From Pseudothermotoga_B sp051235805 (GTDB lineage Bacteria > Thermotogota > Thermotogae > Thermotogales > DSM-5069): a DNA stretch of 64,000 nucleotides. Positions 16,982-25,364 of this stretch are shown one piece after another. The first letter of the stretch is position 1, and each line of letters opens with the position of its first letter. A model generated the notes under the pieces. That model was not told where the DNA came from. It ran no database searches and saw only the letters and a program-made list of their open reading frames with translations. A program made the translations under genes and the position numbers. The stretch covers positions 496,001-560,000 of the forward strand of contig NZ_JBPNXV010000001.1 in assembly GCF_051235805.1 (NCBI RefSeq), read 5' to 3'.

Positions 16982-17964
16982 GCGCTTTCTCTGGGCACAA
17001 GTTCGACGTCTAAGACCACCTGTTTTGGATTGTTTCTCATCTGACTCAGTTTTTCATAGAGTAGTTCAAAGGCGATACTGCCTTCTTTAAACTTGTCGAT
17101 CCTCACAGTAGTGAGAGCCGGGTGAACAAAGGATGCATAAGATATATCGTCATATCCGACGATTGACAGGTCTTCTGGAACATTTTTCTTGAGAGTTCTT
17201 AAAGCCTTCAGGGCAGCAATTGCAAAGACATCGTTGAAGCAAAAGATTGCATCAAAATCAAGATCTTTCAACTCAACGACTTTGTTGAAGGCAGATTCGT
17301 AGCCTTCTTCTATCTCTACCATATGATAAGGTGGCAGACCGTGTTCTTGTAACGCCTTAACATAACCAAGATAACGCATTCTTGCAACTGATTTGTACAT
17401 ATAACCGTTGAGCATCAGAATCTTGCGTCTACCTTTCTGCAGCAGGTACTTTGTAGCGATGTAGCCACCTTTGAAGTCGTCTGAGTAGACCTCATCGAGC
17501 TGAGAGTTATCGAAATGAACACCGAGGATAACAAAAGGATAATTCAGAGTCGTCAGATACTCGATATCTTCATTGTCAAATTGCGTGGGAGAGATTATGA
17601 TTCCGTCTACCCTCTTTTCTATCAGTGTCTTTATGGCTTCTATTTCGTTGATGTAATCGCGCTCTGTGTTCATGAGTATTATTTGATAGTCATATTTTCT
17701 CGCACCGTACTCTATGCCTTTAAATACCTCTGCGTAAAAAGGGTTTGAACTATCTTCAAAAACAACACCGATGGTTCTTGTAGTCTTGTTTTTGAGTGAA
17801 AGTGCATTCAAGTCTCTTATGTATCCAAGTTCTTTTGCTGCCTGCAATACTTTTTGCTTGGTCTGGGGACTTATATCTGGTTTGTTGTTCAATGCCCTTG
17901 AGACGGTGTTTATCGAGACACCTGCTCTGAGTGCTATGTCTTTGATAGTAATGAATTTTTTCAA
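16978..17964 (-). CDS. LacI-family transcriptional repressor
   Basis: DNA-binding regulator of 328 aa. The LacI helix-turn-helix and hinge are clear: I-K-D-I-A-L-R-A-G-V-S-I-N-T-V-S-R-A-L (7-25) followed by N-N-K-P-D-I-S. The periplasmic-binding-like effector domain spans 60-328 with I-G-V-V-F-E-D-S-S-N-P-F-Y at 65-77. It is the last gene of the minus-strand ABC operon, 53 bases after the MalG-type gene. A perfect 14-base palindrome with a central CG, typical of LacI operators, lies downstream of the promoter of this operon (21018-21031), so autoregulation together with the transporter is likely. Confidence 0.92.
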   Translation of the reverse strand: MKKFITIKDIALRAGVSINTVSRALNNKPDISPQTKQKVLQAAKELGYIRDLNALSLKNKTTRTIGVVFEDSSNPFYAEVFKGIEYGARKYDYQIILMNTERDYINEIEAIKTLIEKRVDGIIISPTQFDNEDIEYLTTLNYPFVILGVHFDNSQLDEVYSDDFKGGYIATKYLLQKGRRKILMLNGYMYKSVARMRYLGYVKALQEHGLPPYHMVEIEEGYESAFNKVVELKDLDFDAIFCFNDVFAIAALKALRTLKKNVPEDLSIVGYDDISYASFVHPALTTVRIDKFKEGSIAFELLYEKLSQMRNNPKQVVLDVELVPRESA

Positions 17965-18017
17965 AGATAGAAGCCTCCTTATGTGTGAGAATGCTCAGAT
18001 CTTTGTTAGAAGATATT

Positions 18018-18848
18018 CTATCCTTTGACACTGCCGATGGTCAAGCCTTCGATGAAGTATCTCTGGAAGATCAGAAATACCGTAACGGGTACAACTGCTG
18101 CCAAAAGGGCACCTGCGGCAATGATATTCCAGCTTGAGATCCATTGACCCTGAAGGGCTGTAAGCCCTATAGTCACAGTTTTTTTCGCATCGCTTTGAAG
18201 CAGTATCAGAGACCAAAGGTAATCATTCCAAATCCAGGTGAACTCTAAGATGAATAGTGCAGCTATCGCAGGTTTTACCAACGGCATTATGACACGAGAA
18301 TAGATAGTGAAGGCATTAGCACCGTCGATCTTTGCAGCTTCGAATAAACTTTTGGGCACAGTTACCATGAAATTGCGAAGAAAGAAAGTGCAGAAACCTA
18401 TTTGAAAGGAAATGTGAAAGAGTATTACTCCCAAGAGTGAATCGTACAAACCAGTTACAACTGAGAATCTGTAGACTGGTATTAAGAGCATCTGAAAAGG
18501 TATGAGCATACCCGCAACGAAGATTATCAAGATCAAATTCCGCATTCTGAAATTGTACCAAGCAAGTGCGAAGGCACTCAAACTTGACAGAAAAAGAGTC
18601 GCTGCCACAGACGAAACGGTTACGATGAAGGTATTGACAAAGTATCTCTGCATCCTTCCTTCGATCCATGCCGTCTTAAAATTCTCTGCTGACCACTTTG
18701 TTGGGGCAGACCAGAAATTTCTGAGCATGAATATCTCATCCATTGTCTTAAAAGCTGTAAAAAATGCCACCATCAGCGGAATCATCCACACGATAACTAC
18801 CAGAGTACAGAGCGTATAGAAAACAATCATCGCCGAGACTCTCTTCAC
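18018..18848 (-). CDS. Carbohydrate ABC transporter permease, MalG type
   Basis: Membrane permease of 276 aa with six predicted helices. The EAA loop E-A-A-K-I-D-G-A-N-A-F lies near 169-179, followed by V-I-M-P-L-V-K-P. It ends F-I-E-G-L-T-I-G-S-V-K-G, as in MalG-type subunits. The start overlaps the MalF-type stop (ATGA). It belongs to the LacI-controlled transporter; no glycosidase is in the operon, so the cargo is unknown. Confidence 0.9.
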   Translation of the reverse strand: MKRVSAMIVFYTLCTLVVIVWMIPLMVAFFTAFKTMDEIFMLRNFWSAPTKWSAENFKTAWIEGRMQRYFVNTFIVTVSSVAATLFLSSLSAFALAWYNFRMRNLILIIFVAGMLIPFQMLLIPVYRFSVVTGLYDSLLGVILFHISFQIGFCTFFLRNFMVTVPKSLFEAAKIDGANAFTIYSRVIMPLVKPAIAALFILEFTWIWNDYLWSLILLQSDAKKTVTIGLTALQGQWISSWNIIAAGALLAAVVPVTVFLIFQRYFIEGLTIGSVKG

Positions 18849-19717
18849 TCTTTTTCCTCCTTCTTGAGGACGTTCAGCAGATAACTTATTATGAAACCAA
18901 GGGTTATAGCAAATTGCACTACTGCTATCGAAGCTCCGTATCCCATTCGGTAGTTGTGGAATGCTTGAACGTACATGTAATTTGCCATGACACTTGAAGA
19001 GTAGAATGGACCACCACGAGTCATGACAAAGACTATGTCAAAGGCTCTGAGTGAATCTATGATGTTCACAGTTGTGGCTATTACTACAGCAGGTCTGAGT
19101 GCTGGTAAGATGACGTACCAAAATCTTTGAATTGTGGTTGCACCATCGACTGTTGCTGCCTCGACTAATTCCTTTGAGACATTCTTCAAACCGGCAAGAA
19201 ATAAAACCATTGCATACGGGATCTGCCTCCAGAGAGCTGCCGCTATTAATGAATATGTTACTATCTTCGGATCGCTCAACCAAGGTTTTGCGAATTGTTC
19301 TAAACCTATAGATCTGAAGAATGTGTTAACAACGCCACCTGTTGGTTCGAGTACCCATGACCAGATCTGACCAATCACGACAAAAGACAGAGCCATCGGC
19401 AGATAGACCAATGACTTGTAGATCTTGTGACCAGGAAACTTTTGATCCATCAGCATGGCAAGTGCCAATCCAATGGGTATAGAGAGTACGACAAAACCTA
19501 TCATCCATTTGATGTTATTCATGAGAGATAGACCAAAGTAGTTGTCTGTGATCAATCTTTTGAAATTCTCCAAGCCCACGAACCTCATTTTGGTCATTCC
19601 ATCCCATTTCATGAAACTGACAACAAAGGTTTGAAGTATGGGAAAGATGACCCAAATCGAATACATGCAAAGTGGTACTGCTAAGAATAGATAAGGTGTG
19701 AGTTTACTTCGAGTCAT
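18845..19717 (-). CDS. Carbohydrate ABC transporter permease, MalF type
   Basis: Membrane permease of 290 aa from the chosen ATG at 19717, which has GGGGG seven bases upstream. An in-frame start 14 codons earlier would begin inside the intercistronic hairpin and is rejected. The EAA loop is V-E-A-A-T-V-D-G-A-T near 190-199, and T-R-G-G-P-F-Y-S-S near 239-247 matches the MalF-type G-G-P motif. Confidence 0.9.
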   Translation of the reverse strand: MTRSKLTPYLFLAVPLCMYSIWVIFPILQTFVVSFMKWDGMTKMRFVGLENFKRLITDNYFGLSLMNNIKWMIGFVVLSIPIGLALAMLMDQKFPGHKIYKSLVYLPMALSFVVIGQIWSWVLEPTGGVVNTFFRSIGLEQFAKPWLSDPKIVTYSLIAAALWRQIPYAMVLFLAGLKNVSKELVEAATVDGATTIQRFWYVILPALRPAVVIATTVNIIDSLRAFDIVFVMTRGGPFYSSSVMANYMYVQAFHNYRMGYGASIAVVQFAITLGFIISYLLNVLKKEEKE

Positions 19718-19740
19718 TTGTTTTCCCCCAAAGGATGAAT

Positions 19741-19762
19741 CCTGTGGGCAAATGCCCACAGG
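19741..19762 (-). terminator. Intercistronic hairpin after binding-protein gene
   Basis: CCTGTGGGC and GCCCACAGG form a perfect 9-base stem with a four-base loop between the binding-protein stop and the MalF-type start. No strong T-run follows on the minus strand, so it may act more by protecting the upstream mRNA 3' end than by terminating. Confidence 0.7.
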
Positions 19763-19768
19763 AATGAA

Positions 19769-20995
19769 TCACTTAGAATAGATCCTCTTTCTTTCTTGCT
19801 CGAGTCTGTCGAGTATTGAACTGATTCTCGTCGGATTTTGCATGAACTCTATGAACGCGTTCATACCAACCTCTGCCATCTCTGGATTGGTATCTCTGTC
19901 GTAGAATTGTGCAACGCCAGAAGAAGCCACGATCATAGAAAGTCCTTTCTTTGCATGATCATCTGGTGGAGTTACTTCAACATTTGCAGCGAGTCTTCCC
20001 AGATCTTTGGCAAACTTTTCTTGAGCTTCTTTGGAGGCTATGAATTTGAGAAATAGAACAGCTCCCTTTTTATTGGGCGCGTTGGCAGGTATCATGAAAC
20101 CATCGATAGGTGTTTCTTCGTAAAGCGGTACCGAAGGATCTATTATCGGAAATCTGAAAAAGTCAAGATCGTCTTTGACTTCCGCAGGAGCAACATCTTT
20201 GATGAACTGTCCCATGTAGTACATAGCCGCTTGTCCACGGAACAGAAAGGTTGCACCTTCCTGCCACTCGTACGCAGCGTTGTTTGCAAGGAAGTAACCT
20301 CTGTCTATGAGCTGTTTCCAATACTCAAAGACCTTCATCAGTTTTGGATCGTTGTATGGTACTTCCCCCGCAGTCAGCTTGATGTGATATTCCAAACCGT
20401 TGACTCTGAGATTTAGTATGTCAAACCATCCGGCTGCCGTCCATGGGAACTTAGTACCAATCGCAATAGGTGTGATACCATTCTTCTTCAAAGTCTCGCA
20501 AAGATCCAAGAACTCAGCCCAGGTCTTTGGCTCTTTTAAACCCAGTTTTTCGAAAAGGGACTTTCGGTAGTACACGCCCCACCAGTACCAACTCTGCGGC
20601 ACAAAGTAGATTTTGTCGTTGTAAGAGCAAGTACTCTTGAAAGAGGCTGGGAAGTATTCTTCCCACTTCGTTTCGGCAAAGACTTCTTCAATTGGTGCGA
20701 TCAATCCCATCTGCGCGAAATACCTCATTCGTTCACCGGCAAACCATGTAACGACGTCTGCTGTACCCTTTGGTGCGGCAAGCCAAGTTCTAAGAAGGGT
20801 TTTGAAATCCTCGTGAGCGAAGGTGTTTACCACAATCTCGTAGTCTGGATACTTCTGCATGAAGATTTCTACAAGTTCAGCAAAAGCTTTCCTGGGTGCT
20901 GGATCAGACATGTAGCTGTTTACGATGATCTTTTCTTTCGCCATGGTTGTTAACGCTATCAACAGTGCAAGAAAGATGAAGAGAAACCGCCTCAT
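19769..20995 (-). CDS. Extracellular sugar-binding protein of ABC transporter
   Basis: Family 1 solute-binding protein, 408 aa. Signal peptide M-R-R-F-L-F plus a hydrophobic core to about residue 18 with cleavage near T-M-A. The mature protein starts K-E-K-I-I-V-N-S-Y. The segment S-W-Y-W-W-G-V-Y-Y-R near 135-144 supplies aromatic residues expected in a sugar site, and the fold pattern resembles CUT1 binding proteins. ATG with GGGAGGTG. First gene of the LacI-controlled operon; substrate unknown. Confidence 0.9.
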   Translation of the reverse strand: MRRFLFIFLALLIALTTMAKEKIIVNSYMSDPAPRKAFAELVEIFMQKYPDYEIVVNTFAHEDFKTLLRTWLAAPKGTADVVTWFAGERMRYFAQMGLIAPIEEVFAETKWEEYFPASFKSTCSYNDKIYFVPQSWYWWGVYYRKSLFEKLGLKEPKTWAEFLDLCETLKKNGITPIAIGTKFPWTAAGWFDILNLRVNGLEYHIKLTAGEVPYNDPKLMKVFEYWKQLIDRGYFLANNAAYEWQEGATFLFRGQAAMYYMGQFIKDVAPAEVKDDLDFFRFPIIDPSVPLYEETPIDGFMIPANAPNKKGAVLFLKFIASKEAQEKFAKDLGRLAANVEVTPPDDHAKKGLSMIVASSGVAQFYDRDTNPEMAEVGMNAFIEFMQNPTRISSILDRLEQERKRIYSK

Positions 20996-21017
20996 GAGAG
21001 CACCTCCCTGTTCTTCC

Positions 21018-21031
21018 CGGTAACGTTACCG
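21018..21031. promoter_or_regulatory. LacI-type operator palindrome
   Basis: CGGTAACGTTACCG is a perfect 14-base palindrome with the central CpG step typical of LacI-family operators. It lies just downstream of the predicted transcription start (near 21040) of the minus-strand transporter operon and upstream of its Shine-Dalgarno. The operon's last gene is a LacI regulator, its most likely ligand. Confidence 0.8.
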
Positions 21032-21046
21032 AGAATGGTCAACTTG

Positions 21047-21075
21047 AGATTACATTATCTTGTGGTTTCTGTCAA
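21047..21075 (-). promoter_or_regulatory. Promoter of LacI-controlled ABC operon
   Basis: On the minus strand TTGACA (21075-21070) and TAATCT (21052-21047) are separated by 17 bases. The first transcribed base would be near 21040, about 10 bases before the operator. Confidence 0.7.
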
Positions 21076-21223
21076 GTGAAAACAATCGCCTTGTCTATTG
21101 ATAATCAAGCAAATGGTATTACCACTCACATTTATATGCTTTTTTCTACCATTTTCTCTGTGAAGCTCTTGGATTCGGGTAAAATCTCGGTGATATAACT
21201 AAAGGTACACAAGAAGATGTTTT

Positions 21224-21251
21224 TTGCAAATCTCGGGCAAAGTGCTATAAT
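21224..21251 (+). promoter_or_regulatory. Promoter of MATE gene
   Basis: TTGCAA (21224-21229) and TATAAT (21246-21251) with a 16-base spacer. Its position rules out the in-frame upstream start at 21217 for the MATE protein, because transcription would begin near 21258. Confidence 0.6.
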
Positions 21252-21288
21252 TTTACGGTTAGAAAACAGAAATGCAAGGGTGAAGTGG

Positions 21289-22653
21289 TTGAGTAGAGAC
21301 CTCACGCAAGGCAGTTTAACTAAAAATCTTTTTTACATGGCGCTGCCCACTATGGGCGGTTTTGCTTTACAAGGATTGTACGACATCGTCGATATGTTTT
21401 GGATAGGACGGATTTCGGCGAAGGCAATCGCCGGTGTCACTGTTTTTTCTACTATCTTCTGGCTCGTCGAAGTACTCAACGAAATCATTGGAATGAGTTC
21501 TACTTCGTTGATTTCCCAGAATTACGGAGCAAAGGATTACGAGCGCACGAACAGAGTGATTGAGCAAACGATAGTCTTCAAAATCTTTGTTGCCGCAATT
21601 GCCTCTGCGTTAATGATTGTATTTCTCAAACCTTTGATGACTGTTTTCAGCAAGGATCCTGAAGTTGTTAAAGCTGGGGTTGACTATGGATACTGGAGAA
21701 GTTTCTTCATGCCGATATTCTTTGCTACGTACTCAACTTACACCGCACAAAGAATGACTGGCGAATCAAGACTGCCGATGGTAATAATGGGTACAAGCGC
21801 TGTTTTGAATGTTGTTCTTGACCCAATTTTCATGTTCGAGAGAGTGCCTTTACTGAAGATCAAAGGTTTGAATATGGGTGTGAGTGGTGCCGCCGTAGCT
21901 ACCGTTGTCTCAACTATCGTTGCGTTTCTATGGGGTTTTACTGTGCTTTTGAAGGGCAGAGGAAATATAAGAATAACACTTGCGGGATTGTTTAAACTCA
22001 ACAGAGAAATAGATTTGAAGTTGCTGACCATAGGATTACCCAGTGGTGTGGAGATGCTGATGCGAAGCGCATCAAGTGCCATTTTGACAAAGGTCTTGAG
22101 TATTTACGGTTCTTCAACGTTGGCTGTCATCGGTGTTGTGAGTAGGCTAATGGGGCTTGCTTTCATACCGCTCATGGGTTTTTCGATGGGTGCCAGCGCA
22201 ATAGTTGGGCAGAACCTTGGAGCTAAGAAACCAGAGAGAGCTGAAAAGACAGTTCTGTTAGCTGCTATCTATGGTTCACTCTTTGTTCTCGTTTTTGTGG
22301 TTCTTGCAAATCTTTTCCCAGAGAGTGTCATGAGTCTTTTTGTTCATGAAAAAGATGTCATACGAGAAGGTGTTTCTGCGGTACGAATTGGTTCGTGGGC
22401 GATGTTGATTGCCGCATTGTCGGTATCTTTGATGAGCAGTTTCTTTGGATCTGGATACACTTTACCTGCTATGTTTTCGAGTATTGTCGGTAGGTGGTTT
22501 ACACAACTTCCGTATGTTCTTGTCGTTGTTGTGGTTTTCAAGTTGCCCAGTATTTACGTTTGGTTTTCTTTCATAATAGCTGAAGTTGCTGAAATGATCT
22601 ATGCCCTTGTTGTGTTTTCAAAAGGTAGATGGAAAGAACACAGAGTTAAGTGA
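21289..22653 (+). CDS. MATE family multidrug/organic cation exporter
   Basis: Twelve-helix inner-membrane antiporter of the MATE (NorM/DinF) family, about 454 aa, built from two homologous six-helix halves. The first half begins L-T-Q-G-S-L-T-K-N-L-F-Y-M-A-L-P and contains Q-G-L-Y-D-I-V-D-M-F-W-I-G, the usual helix 1 motif. The second half has M-G-F-S-M-G-A-S-A-I-V-G-Q-N-L-G-A. Start choice: a TATAAT box at 21246 excludes the upstream start; TTG at 21289 has AAGGGTGA at proper distance, while GTG at 21280 lacks one. Substrate cannot be told from sequence. Confidence 0.9.
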   Translation: MSRDLTQGSLTKNLFYMALPTMGGFALQGLYDIVDMFWIGRISAKAIAGVTVFSTIFWLVEVLNEIIGMSSTSLISQNYGAKDYERTNRVIEQTIVFKIFVAAIASALMIVFLKPLMTVFSKDPEVVKAGVDYGYWRSFFMPIFFATYSTYTAQRMTGESRLPMVIMGTSAVLNVVLDPIFMFERVPLLKIKGLNMGVSGAAVATVVSTIVAFLWGFTVLLKGRGNIRITLAGLFKLNREIDLKLLTIGLPSGVEMLMRSASSAILTKVLSIYGSSTLAVIGVVSRLMGLAFIPLMGFSMGASAIVGQNLGAKKPERAEKTVLLAAIYGSLFVLVFVVLANLFPESVMSLFVHEKDVIREGVSAVRIGSWAMLIAALSVSLMSSFFGSGYTLPAMFSSIVGRWFTQLPYVLVVVVVFKLPSIYVWFSFIIAEVAEMIYALVVFSKGRWKEHRVK

Positions 22654-22684
22654 TTGACAAGATCACTGCGGCGAGTTGTATAAT
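22654..22684 (+). promoter_or_regulatory. Promoter of secreted orphan gene
   Basis: TTGACA (22654-22659) directly follows the MATE stop and TATAAT (22679-22684) is a consensus -10. The 19-base spacer is longer than optimal. Confidence 0.5.
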
Positions 22685-22716
22685 ACTTGGTGAAATTCTC
22701 CGAGGGGGCGATCAAA

Positions 22717-23784
22717 ATGAGGTTTTTCGCAACACTCGTGATTGTTTTTTGCCTTCTGTGCATCGGGTTTGCACAGATAAAGCTACCATTGACTCATGTA
22801 ACCACTGGTGGTTTTACTGTACATTCTATTGAGATTTTGACCAATCCACAGACTTTCTATCAGAACAACACATTGAATGTTGGCATAAGGATTAACTTTA
22901 TGAGGACCATTGCCGGAGGGAGTGCTTATTCTTTCGATCTTAAAGAAGGCGAGCAGAAGTTGATGACGCTAAGACTTATTGGTTTGAAGCTGAGCGAGAC
23001 AGAAACCAACGTCTTGCTTTATTATGGTCCTACCTCTGCTCTGCCGAGTAGTTATCAGTACGGTGGATTTCAAATAGTTGGGTTTTTTGTCACCAAGGCT
23101 GATCTCGATGCTGGTTTTAAGGAAATCTGGGGATGGAGTTCGGCTAATCCACTTGCATGCAGAGATTTCACGATAATTGCAGATCTTGACATGGATCCGG
23201 TTTATGGTCAGCCAACGGCTGGTGTTCACAAAGGTGCTCAGAGGACTTGGATTGCCTCGATGCCTGTCACATCTCCCTTTGGGAGGTGTCAGTTCAGTGA
23301 AAAAACAGAACAAACCCAGCCTCAGCAAACGACGTCTCAGTACTTCTGGCCAAAGTCAATCTCAGATATCATCGTTGAGCCAGAACCTTTTGAATCTGGA
23401 CAACCACTAAAGATCACCGTAGTTTTGAACTCAGAGCTGACCTCAAGCCCTTACGATTATTATTTGGTCTACTGGGTAACTGTAACTTACCAGAATGGAC
23501 AGACCGCGACAATTCCACACTCATGGGGAAATTTCAATCCCAATAGCGCATTTATAATCACATCTACTCCAAAGTCTAAAGACGCCCGAACGATAGTACT
23601 GGATCGTGCTGGCAATGTGAGTTTTCTTTTACCCGAAAGCATAACGATACAGCAATCAAATATCGGTATCACTCAGATTGAGATAAAGTTTCAAATATGG
23701 GCAGGTTTGGACGCAGACAGATATAGACCGTACGATTATGTTGAGCGTTGGGTGGCAAAAACGGTCTTTGTACCTGCCAAGTGA
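22717..23784 (+). CDS. Secreted protein of unknown function, two beta-rich halves
   Basis: I do not recognise this 355-aa protein. Residues 1-19 (M-R-F-F-A-T-L-V-I-V-F) are a signal peptide with cleavage near G-F-A-Q. The first half (20-190) and second half (205-355) are both rich in alternating hydrophobic strands and aromatic residues and look like beta-sandwich domains. They are joined by a Gln/Thr-rich linker near 193-206. Cysteines occur only near 148 and 189. The ATG follows GAGGGGGCGATCAAA; a GTG at 22687 has no Shine-Dalgarno. It has its own promoter and a hairpin after the stop, so it is probably monocistronic. A surface or periplasmic role is inferred from the signal peptide only. 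Confidence 0.75.
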   Translation: MRFFATLVIVFCLLCIGFAQIKLPLTHVTTGGFTVHSIEILTNPQTFYQNNTLNVGIRINFMRTIAGGSAYSFDLKEGEQKLMTLRLIGLKLSETETNVLLYYGPTSALPSSYQYGGFQIVGFFVTKADLDAGFKEIWGWSSANPLACRDFTIIADLDMDPVYGQPTAGVHKGAQRTWIASMPVTSPFGRCQFSEKTEQTQPQQTTSQYFWPKSISDIIVEPEPFESGQPLKITVVLNSELTSSPYDYYLVYWVTVTYQNGQTATIPHSWGNFNPNSAFIITSTPKSKDARTIVLDRAGNVSFLLPESITIQQSNIGITQIEIKFQIWAGLDADRYRPYDYVERWVAKTVFVPAK

Positions 23785-23788
23785 GAAC

Positions 23789-23817
23789 TGCCTCTGGTCT
23801 ATAGTTTGAGAGAGGCA
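23789..23817 (+). terminator. Possible weak terminator after secreted orphan
   Basis: TGCCTCT (23789-23795) and AGAGGCA (23811-23817) form a 7-base stem with a 15-base loop just after the stop. No T-run follows, so termination strength is doubtful. Confidence 0.4.
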
Positions 23818-24096
23818 ATGAAAAGTTAGTTTCAACTAAGTCCTAAGATGTGCATCGAAATTGAATAATTTGCGTGAATGTTCACCAAAATATCATGGTA
23901 AGAGTTTTTATAACACCTTGATGGTTTTTGGTTTTCGTATTATATATTATGGGCAAGCTTGACCAGACAGATCTGTCTTGTGTAGATTGGCATTGGTCTA
24001 CTCCCTAAGGCGGAATATCCAAGATTCTGCCCCCTGGTGGTCTGTTCAATTCTTCGGTCGTAACCATTTTCAAAGAACTTGAGTCATAATAATGTA
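23818..24096. other. Intergenic region with palindromes upstream of serpin
   Basis: No gene is visible. AGACAGATCTGTCT (23965-23978) is a perfect 14-base palindrome. GGCGGAAT and ATTCTGCC (24010-24032 region) can form an 8-base stem with one G-U pair and a 7-base loop, followed by CCCC. These could be an operator and an RNA stem, or remnants. No riboswitch class was recognised. Confidence 0.4.
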
Positions 24097-24102
24097 TATA
24101 AT
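24097..24102 (+). promoter_or_regulatory. -10 box of serpin promoter
   Basis: A consensus TATAAT lies about 25 bases before the chosen serpin start; no convincing -35 at the right distance was found. With transcription from about 24109 the leader is short. Confidence 0.4.
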
Positions 24103-24127
24103 GTATGAGTTCAAGGGGGCGATGAGG

Positions 24128-25294
24128 ATGAGGAAGATTTTCTTGTTTCTCTGTCTTAGTGGTCTTCTGATGACTAGTGGCTTCAGCACGGTCGAAGATT
24201 CAAGCAACTCTCTGGCGATTGATTTGTACAAAGTCTTGTCTAAGAAGTCAGGAAACATATTCTTTTCTCCATTCAGCATAAGTTCAGCTCTCGCGATGAC
24301 CTACATGGGTGCAGACGGTAACACAGCTGCACAGATGAGGAAGGTTCTTTATTTTGATCTTGAAGAGGAAGCATTGCATGATGGCTTTTCGAAATTGATG
24401 GACTCTTTGAACCAACCTAATGAGAACTATCAACTCTCGGTCGCTAACTCAATCTGGGCTCAGTTTGATTACCCGTTTTTCAAAGAATTCATCGAACGAC
24501 TGCAGAGTTACTATCGAGCAGGACTCAACTACGTAGATTTTATAAACAAGAGAGATGAAGCAAGAGAGAAGATCAACACATGGGTTGAAGAAAAGACAAA
24601 TCAGAAGATCAAAGATATCATCAAGCCAGACGACATCGACGAACTCACAAGACTTGTTTTAGTGAACGCCATATACTTCAAAGGAACTTGGTTAGAGAAA
24701 TTCGATCCTTCTTTGACACGCAAAGAGAAATTCTACATTAATCAGAATGAGAGCAAAGATGTGGATATGATGTTCAGGAATTTGAAGGCAAATTACACCG
24801 AAGATTCCTCAGTTCAAGTTCTCGAACTACCTTATGCTGGAAATCAAATCTCGATGATAATCGTACTTCCAAAGGAGAACAAAGATCTCAAAGAGATCGA
24901 AAAGAACATCTCATTAACGCTCTTAGAGAAATGGAAAAGTGATATGAAAGAGACTTCTGTTGACCTCTATCTTCCGAAGTTCAAGACAGAATGTAGGTTT
25001 AACCTTAAAGATACGCTCATGGGTATGGGGATGGTCGATGCCTTTACAGATGCAGCAGATCTTTCAAGAATGGACGGTACAAGGTTGCTCAAGATCAAAG
25101 ACGTTATACACCAGTCTTTCATAGAGGTCAATGAAGAAGGTACAGAAGCTGCTGCCGCGACGGCTGTCATAATCGGTATTAAGATGGCACCAACTATACC
25201 CGTTGTTTTCAAAGCAGATAGACCTTTTATTTTCTTCATCTACGACAATCTACATGATCTGATCTTGTTCATGGGTCGATTGAGTAATCCATGA
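24128..25294 (+). CDS. Exported serpin (serine protease inhibitor)
   Basis: Serpin-family protein of 388 aa with a signal peptide (M-R-K-I-F-L-F-L-C-L, cleavage near residues 18-20), so it works outside the cytoplasmic membrane. Family marks are N-I-F-F-S-P-F-S-I-S-S-A-L-A-M (breach/shutter region), L-V-L-V-N-A-I-Y-F-K-G-T-W, and the reactive-loop hinge E-E-G-T-E-A-A-A-A-T, with small residues at P12-P9. This is the pattern of inhibitory serpins. Counting from P17 puts Lys-Met at P1-P1', but the loop seems about three residues longer than in antitrypsin, so P1 is uncertain. ATG at 24128 has GGGGG at 8-base spacing; the ATG at 24122 is too close. A strong terminator follows. Confidence 0.92.
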   Translation: MRKIFLFLCLSGLLMTSGFSTVEDSSNSLAIDLYKVLSKKSGNIFFSPFSISSALAMTYMGADGNTAAQMRKVLYFDLEEEALHDGFSKLMDSLNQPNENYQLSVANSIWAQFDYPFFKEFIERLQSYYRAGLNYVDFINKRDEAREKINTWVEEKTNQKIKDIIKPDDIDELTRLVLVNAIYFKGTWLEKFDPSLTRKEKFYINQNESKDVDMMFRNLKANYTEDSSVQVLELPYAGNQISMIIVLPKENKDLKEIEKNISLTLLEKWKSDMKETSVDLYLPKFKTECRFNLKDTLMGMGMVDAFTDAADLSRMDGTRLLKIKDVIHQSFIEVNEEGTEAAAATAVIIGIKMAPTIPVVFKADRPFIFFIYDNLHDLILFMGRLSNP

Positions 25295-25298
25295 GATG

Positions 25299-25332
25299 AA
25301 AAGACTGCCCTCTGAAGGGCAGTCTTTTTTTC
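25299..25332 (+). terminator. Rho-independent terminator of serpin gene
   Basis: AAAAGACTGCCCT and AGGGCAGTCTTTT form a perfect 13-base stem with loop CTGA, followed by a run of T. It lies between convergent genes and may stop both strands. Confidence 0.95.
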
Positions 25333-25364
25333 ATGATGGATGAATGAGTCTTCCTCTTTCAAGG

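Noticed and set aside
21217..21288. Longer N-terminus of the MATE protein
   Set aside because: A TATAAT promoter lies within the extension and no Shine-Dalgarno precedes 21217.
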